NCBI GenBank assembly: GCA_045106825.1
Contig: JBGCFH010000099.1
Location: forward strand, 1-7,774
Length of the DNA: 7,774 nt
Source: CAWVWD01 sp045106825
GTDB lineage: Bacteria > Bacteroidota > Bacteroidia > Chitinophagales > Saprospiraceae
Reading direction: 5' to 3'
Under the pieces are notes generated by a model. It saw only the letters and a program-made list of their open reading frames with translations, did not search any database and was not told the origin of the DNA. Below are positions 1-6,836 of this stretch, piece after piece. A program made the position numbers and the translations under genes. Every line of letters begins with the position of its first letter. Position 1 is the stretch's first letter.

Positions 1-133
1 CTTTATGATTCTATGTGGTTTACAGTAGCGGCTGCTTTAGCTGCCGTATGAGTTTGTGATATTTTCGGCAGCCCCGAGGACTCGGGGCCGTTACTTAGCA
101 TCAAAATATTCAAAACCACGTAAAATCATAAAG
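1..133. repeat. MITE-like inverted-repeat element with GC-rich hairpins
   Basis: The outer arms 1-21 and 113-133 are inverted repeats matching at 19 of 21 positions (CTTTATGATT... against its complement). Inside are a perfect 8-bp hairpin, GCCCCGAG (71-78) with CTCGGGGC (81-88) and a 2-base loop, and a second stem, GCTGCCG (40-46) with CGGCAGC (66-72). The interior is much richer in G+C than the surrounding DNA. No open frame of note lies within. Because the left arm begins at base 1, the real left end and any target duplication cannot be seen. It may be a non-autonomous mobile repeat or the structured end of a larger element. The inverted repeat is seen directly; mobility is inferred. Confidence 0.6.
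71..88. other. GC-rich perfect hairpin inside the left element
   Basis: GCCCCGAG at 71-78 pairs perfectly with CTCGGGGC at 81-88 around a GA loop. It is not followed by a T-run on either strand (ttactt follows on the plus strand), so a simple intrinsic terminator is not supported. It could instead act as a transposase recognition hairpin or an RNA structure. Confidence 0.55.
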
Positions 134-583
134 AACCAATTTTTAATATAATTAAGTAGCACCTCTCTAATAGGTATTATAGTCGGTTTTCACGTTTAAT
201 TCTGATAAATCAAAGTATACACGTAGGTCTAAAAATCAAAAATTAACCATTTAACCTATATTTCAAGTCATATTTTTTTGATAAATGTTAAATTTTCTAA
301 TAATTTAGGATTCTCTTTCTTTAGGATAATTGGAAATAATGTAACTTTGTTAAGAGTAAATTGGCATTACATTATTAAAAAACAATATTTAAACTTGTTC
401 ATCTCTTTAAAACAAAATCTCATCTTTATTTTAAAATCTTTTATTTACGTTTTACAATTTTATGATTAAATTTAGAATCATTTTCATGAAAAAATTCTTT
501 GGATTAAATTACTAATTACATATAAATCTTAAATTGAATTTGAAACAATTTTAATAATTTACACATAACAGATATAAATTTTT
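134..583. other. A+T-rich intergenic stretch, no credible gene
   Basis: This 450-base stretch precedes the large secreted-protein gene. It is very A+T rich. The only open frame of note (278-469) gives a low-complexity Ile/Phe/Asn/Leu/Lys-rich peptide with no recognisable motif or start context. The stretch probably holds the promoter and a long 5' leader of the downstream gene. No tRNA, riboswitch or clear terminator was recognised. Confidence 0.6.
320..349 (+). promoter_or_regulatory. candidate Bacteroidota sigma-A promoter for the T9SS cargo gene
   Basis: TAACTTTG at 342-349 exactly fits the Bacteroidota -7 consensus TAnnTTTG. An imperfect -33 element, TTTA (320-323), lies 18 bases upstream. 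This would start transcription near 355 and give a leader of about 230 bases before the ATG at 584. The -33 box is weak and such motifs arise by chance in A+T-rich DNA, so this is only a candidate. Confidence 0.3.
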
Positions 584-3500
584 ATGAAACAATTTTATTT
601 AAATTACACGTTTGCATTTATTCTAAGTTTATGCTTCTTAGGAGCAAATGCACAAATTACAATCGGTTCAGGTACTAATGAGGGACAAAGGATGCCGATT
701 GAAGCATTTTATGGTTACACTTATTCACAGTCTATTTATTTGCAATCTGAGATTGGTGCATCTGGTAATATTACTACTTTAAGCTGGTATTTTAGTGGAA
801 CAACAGCTTTACCTAATTCACAAGACCTTGTGATTTGGATAGGGCACACAACGAAGACCAGTTTTACAGGTGTTACAGATTATGTGGATACAACAATGAT
901 GACTCGTGTTTATACAGGTGCATTAGGAGTACCTACTGGTCCCGGTTGGATTACAGTTACACTTGACAATGCTTTTAATTATAACAATACAGATAATTTA
1001 GTTATCGCAGTTGATGAAAATACAGTAGGATGGGATTCTTCTCTTGATGATTTTTATTGTTCAAGTGTGACAAATGATCGTTCGCTTGTTTTCTTTGAAG
1101 ATACTAATAATCCTGATCCTGGTGTTCCTTCTGCAGGTAATCAAGTAACATCAGCTTTTATTCCAAATCTCATCTTAGGCGGGATTCAACAAGCATGTCC
1201 TGCAACTACGGCGTTGAATACTTCTAATATCACAACAACTTCAGCTACTTTAGGTTGGACAGAAAACGGAACAGCTACAACTTGGAATGTTGAATATGGT
1301 GCAGCAGGATTTGCACAAGGAAGTGGAACTACTGTAACAGGAACAATGACAAATCCTTATGTCATAACTACGGGCTTGATGGCAAATACGACTTACGAAT
1401 TTTATGTACAGGCAGATTGTGGTGCAGGTTCTACAAGTCTTTGGACAGGCCCTTTCTCATTCACAACACCTTGTGCAGCTTACATGCCACCTTATTTAGA
1501 AGACTTCTCTAATGGAGCACCTCCAAATGCTTGTTGGAATGAAGCAGATGCAGGTAATGCGACAACTGGTCCAACAAATTTTGGTGGAGGACAATGGCTT
1601 TCAAAGACCTTCCCTAATGGAACAACTGCTGCAAGTATTAATTTATACTCAGACTCCAGAAGTGACTGGTTATTATCACCAGATTATGATTTAACAACTG
1701 GTGGTCCTTATCAGTTAGAATATGATTTCGGTGTTTTTAATTACAATTCGTCAACAGTTGGAAATATGGGTTCTGATGATACGGTACAAGTATTCATCTC
1801 CACAGATGCTGGTTTAACATGGACTTCTTTAAAAATGTATGATAATACTTACGTAACACCAGCTGGTGGTGCTGGTGAATTGATTGATTTAACGGCATAT
1901 TCTGGTAATACCGTAAGATTTGCTATTTGGGGATCAGAAGGTATGGTTGATGATATGGAAGATGTTGATGTCTATGTTGATAACTTTTGGGTAAGAGCAA
2001 CACCTGCGTGTATAGAACCTTCAGCTTTAATGGCTTCTAATATCACATTTACCAGTGCAGATTTATCTTGGACTGCAGGAGGTACAGAGACATCATGGGA
2101 AGTAGAATATGATACTACTGGATTTATGCCAGGTACAGGTACATCAATAGTTACAAGTGCTAATCCGTATTCTATTTCAAATTTAACAGCATCTACATCT
2201 TATGACTTTTATGTAAGAGCTATTTGTGGACCTGGTGATACAAGTGTTTGGGTAAGTGCAAGTTTCTTTACAGGTTACTGTACTCCAGCTCCTACTTCTG
2301 TTGACGGTGACGGAATCACGAACGTAACAATGGGTGGCGTAAACAACACAACTCTTGCCGAAAATGGAAACTATGGTGATTATACGGCTCAGATAGCAAC
2401 TGGTAGTCAAGGTGGTGTTTTCCCGATTGATATCACCGTATCAACTGGTATTTATGACTATGATTTATGGGCTTGGGTTGATTGGAACAATGATTTAGAT
2501 TTCACTGACGCTGGAGAAGAGTACTATTTAGGAGCATCATTAGGAACATTAAATGGTTCAATCACCATTCCGGCTACGGCAATTGGTAATTATAGAATCA
2601 GAATTGGTGGTGCAGATACTGGCTTAGGTTCAACACCGCCTGCTAATCCTTGTTATACAGGATCATGGGCAGCCTTTGAAGATTACACGTTGAATGTTAT
2701 AAATCTTCCTGCAGATGATGCAAGTATTACAGCAGCAGCAGCAGGTAACTGTTCAGATATGGAAACTGTCGCTGTGAATATTACGAACTTTGGAACAAAT
2801 ACTGTAACATCAGTTGATGTATCTTATAGTGTAAATGGAGCAACTCCTATTACTGAAACTTGGACAGGAAGTATCGCAACAAATGAAGATTCAGCTTATG
2901 TTTTCACTACAACATTTGATGCCTCTGTACCTGGAAACTACGAAATCAAAACATGGACGTCATTACCAAATGATTTGGTAACTACAAATGATACTATTAC
3001 AATTACAGTTACTTCTGATACAATTTATACAACTACATTTAGCCAAAATTTTGAAGGTTCACCTTTAGTTTTAACAGGTTGGGCAACTGATGGAGATGGC
3101 GGTTTAACTTTAGGTCATGATGCACCTTCGATTGTATTTTCAGACAACCTTTGGTCAAGTGATTTATCTATGACACTTATTTCTCCAAAAGTTAGTGGAA
3201 TTAATGCAGATGATAAATTAAGATTATCTTATAGATATGTGGATTATGCAACAGCTGCACCTTATTCTGCAGCTACTTTAGGTACAGGTGATACCTTAAA
3301 TGTATTTATTTCTACAGATTGTGGTGATAACTTTACATTGATTGGACAAGTACACGCAGGTAATCACACACCGACTATGATGATGACACCTATTGAATAT
3401 GACCTTTCTGCTTATGCAGGTTCGACTATCCGTTTTGCGGTTTTTGCTACTTGGGGAACAGGTGATTATTTCCTTGATGTTGATGACTTCTACATTGGTG

Positions 3501-4222
3501 CAGGTTTGACTGATTCTGTTAGTACAATGAATGTAAATTGTTTTGGAGAAGCAGATGGCGAAGCAACAGCTATGGTTGCAGGTGGAACTGCGCCATATAC
3601 TTATATGTGGTCAAATGGAGCAACTACTGCTACGGCAACTGGCTTAGGTGCAGGTACTTATTCTTACACAGCAATGGATACAATGGGTTATTCAGTTTCT
3701 GATACGGTAATTATTACAGAACCAACTGCTTTAGCGATTTCAATGTCAGCAGTTTCAGATACGAATACTCAAGCGGTTGGTAGTGCGACAGCAATGGTAA
3801 CAGGTGGTACAATGCCTTATACTTATACTTGGAATGGAACAGTTGGTTCAAGTGATTTAACAGCTTTGACAGCAGGAACTTACACGGTAGAGGTTACAGA
3901 TGCAAACGGTTGTATGGCAACTGATTCTGTCGTGGTAGAAGATGCTGTAAGTACATATGGTATTGAATATGTAACGAATGTATCAATTTACCCGAATCCA
4001 ACACGAGGAAATACAGTGATTGATTTAGAATTATCTCAAAATGCAGATATTGCTATTTCAGTATTCTCTATAACTGGTGTTTTAATACAAGATTTTGGTA
4101 AAGAAAATACAAGTCATGTAACACACCAAATTGATTTGTCAACTTACGCTGAAGGTATGTATTTAGTACGTTTTGTTGTTGATAATCAAGTAATTACTAA
4201 AAAATTATTAATAACAAAATAA
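584..4222 (+). CDS. large multidomain T9SS-secreted protein (Fn3, MAM-like, GEVED, SprB repeats)
   Basis: The 1212-residue product starts with a Sec signal peptide (hydrophobic core about 8-20, likely cleavage ANA|Q at 23/24). Visible modules in order: an N-terminal beta-rich domain (about 24-200); an Fn3 domain (about 205-296, SATLGWTENG, TTYEFYVQADC); a MAM/cleaved-adhesin-like jelly roll (about 299-473, YLEDFSNG, DWLLSPDYDL, VDVYVDNFWV); a second Fn3 (about 476-563); a GEVED domain (about 565-707, WVDWNNDLDFTDAGEEYYLG then AAFEDYTLNV); a CARDB-like domain (about 709-810); a second MAM-like domain (about 817-972); two SprB-type repeats (about 980-1046 and 1050-1118, GGTAPYTYMWSNG and GGTMPYTYTWNG); and a type A sorting domain (about 1131-1212, SIYPNP to KKLLITK). 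The last exports the protein through the type IX system and attaches it to the surface. No catalytic motif is visible, so an adhesin or matrix role is likely but unproven. The ATG at 584 is set by the signal peptide. Confidence 0.92.
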   Translation: MKQFYLNYTFAFILSLCFLGANAQITIGSGTNEGQRMPIEAFYGYTYSQSIYLQSEIGASGNITTLSWYFSGTTALPNSQDLVIWIGHTTKTSFTGVTDYVDTTMMTRVYTGALGVPTGPGWITVTLDNAFNYNNTDNLVIAVDENTVGWDSSLDDFYCSSVTNDRSLVFFEDTNNPDPGVPSAGNQVTSAFIPNLILGGIQQACPATTALNTSNITTTSATLGWTENGTATTWNVEYGAAGFAQGSGTTVTGTMTNPYVITTGLMANTTYEFYVQADCGAGSTSLWTGPFSFTTPCAAYMPPYLEDFSNGAPPNACWNEADAGNATTGPTNFGGGQWLSKTFPNGTTAASINLYSDSRSDWLLSPDYDLTTGGPYQLEYDFGVFNYNSSTVGNMGSDDTVQVFISTDAGLTWTSLKMYDNTYVTPAGGAGELIDLTAYSGNTVRFAIWGSEGMVDDMEDVDVYVDNFWVRATPACIEPSALMASNITFTSADLSWTAGGTETSWEVEYDTTGFMPGTGTSIVTSANPYSISNLTASTSYDFYVRAICGPGDTSVWVSASFFTGYCTPAPTSVDGDGITNVTMGGVNNTTLAENGNYGDYTAQIATGSQGGVFPIDITVSTGIYDYDLWAWVDWNNDLDFTDAGEEYYLGASLGTLNGSITIPATAIGNYRIRIGGADTGLGSTPPANPCYTGSWAAFEDYTLNVINLPADDASITAAAAGNCSDMETVAVNITNFGTNTVTSVDVSYSVNGATPITETWTGSIATNEDSAYVFTTTFDASVPGNYEIKTWTSLPNDLVTTNDTITITVTSDTIYTTTFSQNFEGSPLVLTGWATDGDGGLTLGHDAPSIVFSDNLWSSDLSMTLISPKVSGINADDKLRLSYRYVDYATAAPYSAATLGTGDTLNVFISTDCGDNFTLIGQVHAGNHTPTMMMTPIEYDLSAYAGSTIRFAVFATWGTGDYFLDVDDFYIGAGLTDSVSTMNVNCFGEADGEATAMVAGGTAPYTYMWSNGATTATATGLGAGTYSYTAMDTMGYSVSDTVIITEPTALAISMSAVSDTNTQAVGSATAMVTGGTMPYTYTWNGTVGSSDLTALTAGTYTVEVTDANGCMATDSVVVEDAVSTYGIEYVTNVSIYPNPTRGNTVIDLELSQNADIAISVFSITGVLIQDFGKENTSHVTHQIDLSTYAEGMYLVRFVVDNQVITKKLLITK

Positions 4223-4239
4223 TATAATTTTTTTAGATT

Positions 4240-4275
4240 AAAAAAAGCGGCTAACGAAAGTTAGTCGCTTTTTTT
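4240..4275. terminator. strong bidirectional intrinsic terminator
   Basis: GCGGCTAAC (4247-4255) pairs with GTTAGTCGC (4260-4268), one G-T wobble, around a GAAA tetraloop. Seven A precede the stem (4240-4246) and seven T follow it (4269-4275), so both strands end in a U-run. It lies 17 bases after the stop of the plus-strand gene and about 55 bases beyond the stop of the minus-strand operon, so it can end both convergent transcripts. Confidence 0.93.
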
Positions 4276-4330
4276 ATACTTGTGTCTGCCATTTTTAAAT
4301 TACAAATGAAATCAGCACTTTTGACTTCAT

Positions 4331-5521
4331 TTACCATGGATTTGAAAATGCAGGATTATTTATAAAAGCAGTATCTGTCAGTGTTTTCATATAATTAATA
4401 ATATCTTCTTTTTCTTGTTGTGTAAATCGAATCGGAGCGACTGTCGGATTATTAATTCTTGCTCCCAAAATTCCATCAATATTTGGCGATTCTTTTAGAT
4501 GTTCTCCATAATGATCAATTACTTCTTCCAATGTTGCAAAACGTCCATCGTGCATATAAGGTGCTGTCAGTTCGATATTTCGTAAGGAAGGCGTTCTGAA
4601 TTTTCCGTTATCACTAATATTTCCATTAATTGCACCTAAACCTAAATCTGGAAAATTTAATAAATTCTGTGTTTCCGTCAATCCGTTATTTACAAACGCA
4701 TTATTAGTAAACAATCGCCCACCTTTATGACAATGCAAACATTCCTTATCTACTAATGAATCAATTTGCCCAGTTGATGATGCAACGTATTGATTTTCAG
4801 AGTTAAACAGAATATTTCCACGTTGCTCTGAATCTGTCAAAAATGGTCGAGGAGCGTTTGGCACTAAGCCCAAACTTCTGTCCCATTTCGATTCCGAAGT
4901 AACCATTGTACGAATAAATTGAGCCAATGCTTTTCGAGCTAATTCATCTGTGATTTCTCCTTTTTTCTCTATTCCAAAAGCTTCTCTAAACCAAGTCGGA
5001 TATTGTGAATGACGTTTCAATTTAAACGTTACATTTTCCAATGATTCATGTAACTCAATTGGACTTGTGATTGGAATAATCGCCTGTTCTTCCAATGTAA
5101 TCGCCGAAGCATCCCAATTCAAACCATTCGCTACGAATGCTAAATTAAATAACGGCGGCGGATTTCGAGTTCCTACAACACCATCAATTCCCACATTTAC
5201 CGCCAATTCATCTGCAAACGCAAACGCTTGTTTATGACAACCTTCACACGACATCGTACTATCTCCAGACAATATCGGATCATAAAATAACTTTCGCCCA
5301 AGTTCAATACCTTCCGCAGTCATTGGATTATCGGCTGGAATAATTGGATTTGGAAAACCTTGAGGTACTTGAAATGTATAACTTGTAGGATTATAAGCAA
5401 TACTTGTCAAGGGATCATCATCATAAATCGTTGTCGGATCAATCGGAGGTTGAGGATCAGGCGAACAAGCGACAATCAACAACAATCCTAAAAATATGCT
5501 TGCTAAAAATATATTTTTCAT
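4331..5521 (-). CDS. di-haem cytochrome c peroxidase, MauG/CcpA family, lipoprotein
   Basis: The 396-residue envelope lipoprotein has a signal peptide with lipobox IVAC (Cys19), which is why the ATG at 5521 is preferred over an in-frame ATG at 5548 that would add nine residues and lie in a hairpin. It has two c-type haem sites, CEGCH (92-96) and CLHCH (261-265), as in bacterial di-haem peroxidases. The C-terminal motif RTPSLRNIELTAPYMHDG ends near 326. Counting 14 residues past His324 gives Tyr338, where classical peroxidases carry a Met ligand and MauG a Tyr. Trp136 (NWDAS), 40 residues after His96, fits the inter-haem Trp. Family role: reduction of peroxide, or MauG-type oxidation of a partner protein. 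It is last in an operon behind an MbnP-family gene and a second di-haem enzyme, and ends facing a shared terminator. The substrate is unknown. Confidence 0.9.
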   Translation of the reverse strand: MKNIFLASIFLGLLLIVACSPDPQPPIDPTTIYDDDPLTSIAYNPTSYTFQVPQGFPNPIIPADNPMTAEGIELGRKLFYDPILSGDSTMSCEGCHKQAFAFADELAVNVGIDGVVGTRNPPPLFNLAFVANGLNWDASAITLEEQAIIPITSPIELHESLENVTFKLKRHSQYPTWFREAFGIEKKGEITDELARKALAQFIRTMVTSESKWDRSLGLVPNAPRPFLTDSEQRGNILFNSENQYVASSTGQIDSLVDKECLHCHKGGRLFTNNAFVNNGLTETQNLLNFPDLGLGAINGNISDNGKFRTPSLRNIELTAPYMHDGRFATLEEVIDHYGEHLKESPNIDGILGARINNPTVAPIRFTQQEKEDIINYMKTLTDTAFINNPAFSNPW

Positions 5522-5537
5522 AACTATGAGTTTGAAA

Positions 5538-5566
5538 ATATAAGACACTTTTGAAGTGCCTTATAT
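5538..5566 (-). promoter_or_regulatory. intergenic hairpin between the two di-haem peroxidase genes
   Basis: ATATAAGACACTT (5538-5550) and AAGTGCCTTATAT (5554-5566) form a 13-bp stem with a 3-base loop; the single mismatch becomes a G-U wobble in the minus-strand RNA. It occupies most of the 52-base gap between the two genes. Only a short T-run follows on the minus strand, so it is not a convincing full terminator. It may reduce read-through, set an mRNA processing point, or be a protein-binding palindrome. Confidence 0.55.
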
Positions 5567-5573
5567 CTTCTTA

Positions 5574-6836
5574 TTATCGAAATTTCGGATTATTCAAAAA
5601 AGTTTCATCTGTCAAAGTATATAAAAAACTAACCAAATCAACTTTTTCTTGTTCAGTCAAACCTAATGATTTAACAAATTCACTTTGATTAAAATGATTT
5701 TGTCCACCATTGTTATAATGTTCGACGACTTCTTCTAACGTCGCTAAACTTCCATCGTGCATATATGGAGCCGTTTTTTCTACATTTCGTAAAGTTGGCA
5801 CTTTGAATTTACCTTCATCTTCTGCCAACAACGTTATTCTTGAGCGACCTTTATCGGTATAATTTTCATACAAACCATTATTTTCAAAACCAAAATTCGT
5901 CAAGTTAAAACCATTATGACAATTCGTACAATTTCCTTTCCCGAAAAATATAGCTTTGCCTTTTTTTTCGCTTTCGCTAAATATAGATTCGTTCTGCTCA
6001 TAAAAATACGTATCAAATTTTGAATTGCCACTTATTAACGTTCGCTGAAAAGCGGATAACGCACGAACAACCACATAAGCCGACATTTCTCTATCATAAG
6101 CAGCTTTCGCCAATTGTTGATACGAATCATCTTGAGCCAATCGACTGGCAGCTTCATGAATTCCGTGAGCCATTTCGGCTTCATTATTAATCGGTGACAT
6201 CGCTTGAGTTTCCAAACTCGAAACGCCACCATCACGAAAAAAAAATTGGTCATATGCCAAATTTATCAAAGCTGGAGCATTCCTCACTCCTACTCTATTT
6301 TCGACACCAATACTTTTCGGTTTTCCATCCGTAAATCCCAAATGCTGAAAATGACAAGATTCGCATGAAATTGAAGAATCTATCGACAAGGCTTTTTCAT
6401 AAAATAATTTTTTACCTAAAGCAACTCTTTCCGCTGTCAATTCATTATCAGTTGGAGATTGAATTGCTGGAAAATGTACTGGTTTTTCAAGTATAAAATT
6501 TTGACTTTGGTCATTTTGGCACGAAGTGAAAGTTAGTATGATTAAACTTATTCCGATTGAACCTATTCCTAACCCTTCCCTTAAAAAGGAAGGAAACCTG
6601 ACGACAGTACTCGAATGACTTGAAATTGATTGTTTAATCGGGTTAAAAACCCGATTCTTTAGATTGTTGAAATATCCTATTTTAATCCATTGATATAACC
6701 TTTTCCAAAAAGAAAGAAACCAAAAGACAACACTCAATCCAAAAAAAATCGAGTGCTGTCGTCTGGCTTCCTTCCCTTTCAAGGGAAGGATTGAGGATGG
6801 GTTCAACCAAAAAATGATATGTAAAAACCTTATCAT
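5574..6836 (-). CDS. di-haem MauG/MbnH-like peroxidase with repeat-derived N-terminal insertion
   Basis: The 420-residue product has two c-type haem sites, CESCH (158-162) and CTNCH (303-307), and the C-terminal motif KVPTLRNVEKTAPYMHDG (ending 362). Tyr374, 14 residues after His360, sits where MauG has its Tyr haem ligand. The inter-haem Trp expected about 39 residues after the first haem His is Arg201 (FFFRDGG). The ATG at 6836 overlaps the stop of the upstream MbnP-family gene (ATGA), so translation is probably coupled and this start is likely native. MbnH enzymes oxidise a Trp of MbnP to kynurenine; the adjacency suggests the same partnership here. Residues about 11-93 are the translation of a palindromic repeat, separating MIRFLHIIFWL from the hydrophobic stretch and lipobox FTSC (Cys106). 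Without it the protein would be about 337 residues, normal for the family. No ATG, GTG or TTG lies between the repeat and Cys106. Export may be impaired. Confidence 0.85.
   Translation of the reverse strand: MIRFLHIIFWLNPSSILPLKGKEARRQHSIFFGLSVVFWFLSFWKRLYQWIKIGYFNNLKNRVFNPIKQSISSHSSTVVRFPSFLREGLGIGSIGISLIILTFTSCQNDQSQNFILEKPVHFPAIQSPTDNELTAERVALGKKLFYEKALSIDSSISCESCHFQHLGFTDGKPKSIGVENRVGVRNAPALINLAYDQFFFRDGGVSSLETQAMSPINNEAEMAHGIHEAASRLAQDDSYQQLAKAAYDREMSAYVVVRALSAFQRTLISGNSKFDTYFYEQNESIFSESEKKGKAIFFGKGNCTNCHNGFNLTNFGFENNGLYENYTDKGRSRITLLAEDEGKFKVPTLRNVEKTAPYMHDGSLATLEEVVEHYNNGGQNHFNQSEFVKSLGLTEQEKVDLVSFLYTLTDETFLNNPKFR
6557..6806. repeat. palindromic (REP/MITE-like) element inside the MbnH-like gene
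   Basis: Arms 6557-6614 and 6749-6806 are inverted repeats matching at 48 of 58 positions, most differences being transitions. Both start with TTGAACC at the outer edge. Each arm is itself a palindrome: 6770-6789 is a perfect 9-bp stem (CCTTCCCTT with AAGGGAAGG), and 6574-6593 is its one-mismatch counterpart. The centre carries a third perfect hairpin, AATCGGGTT (6636-6644) with AACCCGATT (6648-6656). The element reads through without a stop in the frame of the host gene. No target-site duplication could be defined, so the exact ends are uncertain. Similar CCTTCCC-type palindromes are, to my recollection, dispersed in Bacteroidota genomes; that is not shown here. Confidence 0.8.
6636..6656. 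other. perfect hairpin in the centre of the repeat element
   Basis: AATCGGGTT (6636-6644) and AACCCGATT (6648-6656) form a perfect 9-bp stem with a 3-base loop. It is central in the larger inverted repeat and translates on the minus strand as part of NRVFNPIKQ. It lacks a following T-run and is more like a REP hairpin than a terminator. Confidence 0.65.

Noticed and set aside
278..469. 63-codon plus-strand open frame in the A+T-rich intergenic stretch
   Set aside because: The peptide is low-complexity, rich in Ile, Phe, Leu, Asn and Lys, with no motif and no start context; such frames are expected by chance in this composition.
539..562. TTTG with a TAATTTAC box just upstream of the secreted-protein gene
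   Set aside because: The spacing is only 12 bases and the -7 box lacks the final TG, so it does not fit the Bacteroidota promoter pattern.
1512..1694. 60-codon plus-strand frame inside the large secreted-protein gene
   Set aside because: It is fully overlapped by a gene with clear domain homology in another frame.
2183..2410. 75-codon minus-strand frame inside the large secreted-protein gene
   Set aside because: Antisense shadow of the second Fn3 and GEVED coding region with no recognisable features.
5522..5548. Earlier ATG at 5548 for the second peroxidase
   Set aside because: It adds nine residues before an already complete lipoprotein signal and begins inside the intergenic hairpin; the ATG at 5521 is more likely.
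6237..6245. Possible frameshift at a nine-base homopolymer in the MbnH-like gene
   Set aside because: The protein reads in the family frame on both sides of the run, so no shift is indicated; only the Trp-to-Arg change nearby remains notable.
6035..6253. 72-codon minus-strand frame inside the MbnH-like gene
   Set aside because: Frame-shifted shadow of a region whose main frame carries di-haem peroxidase sequence.
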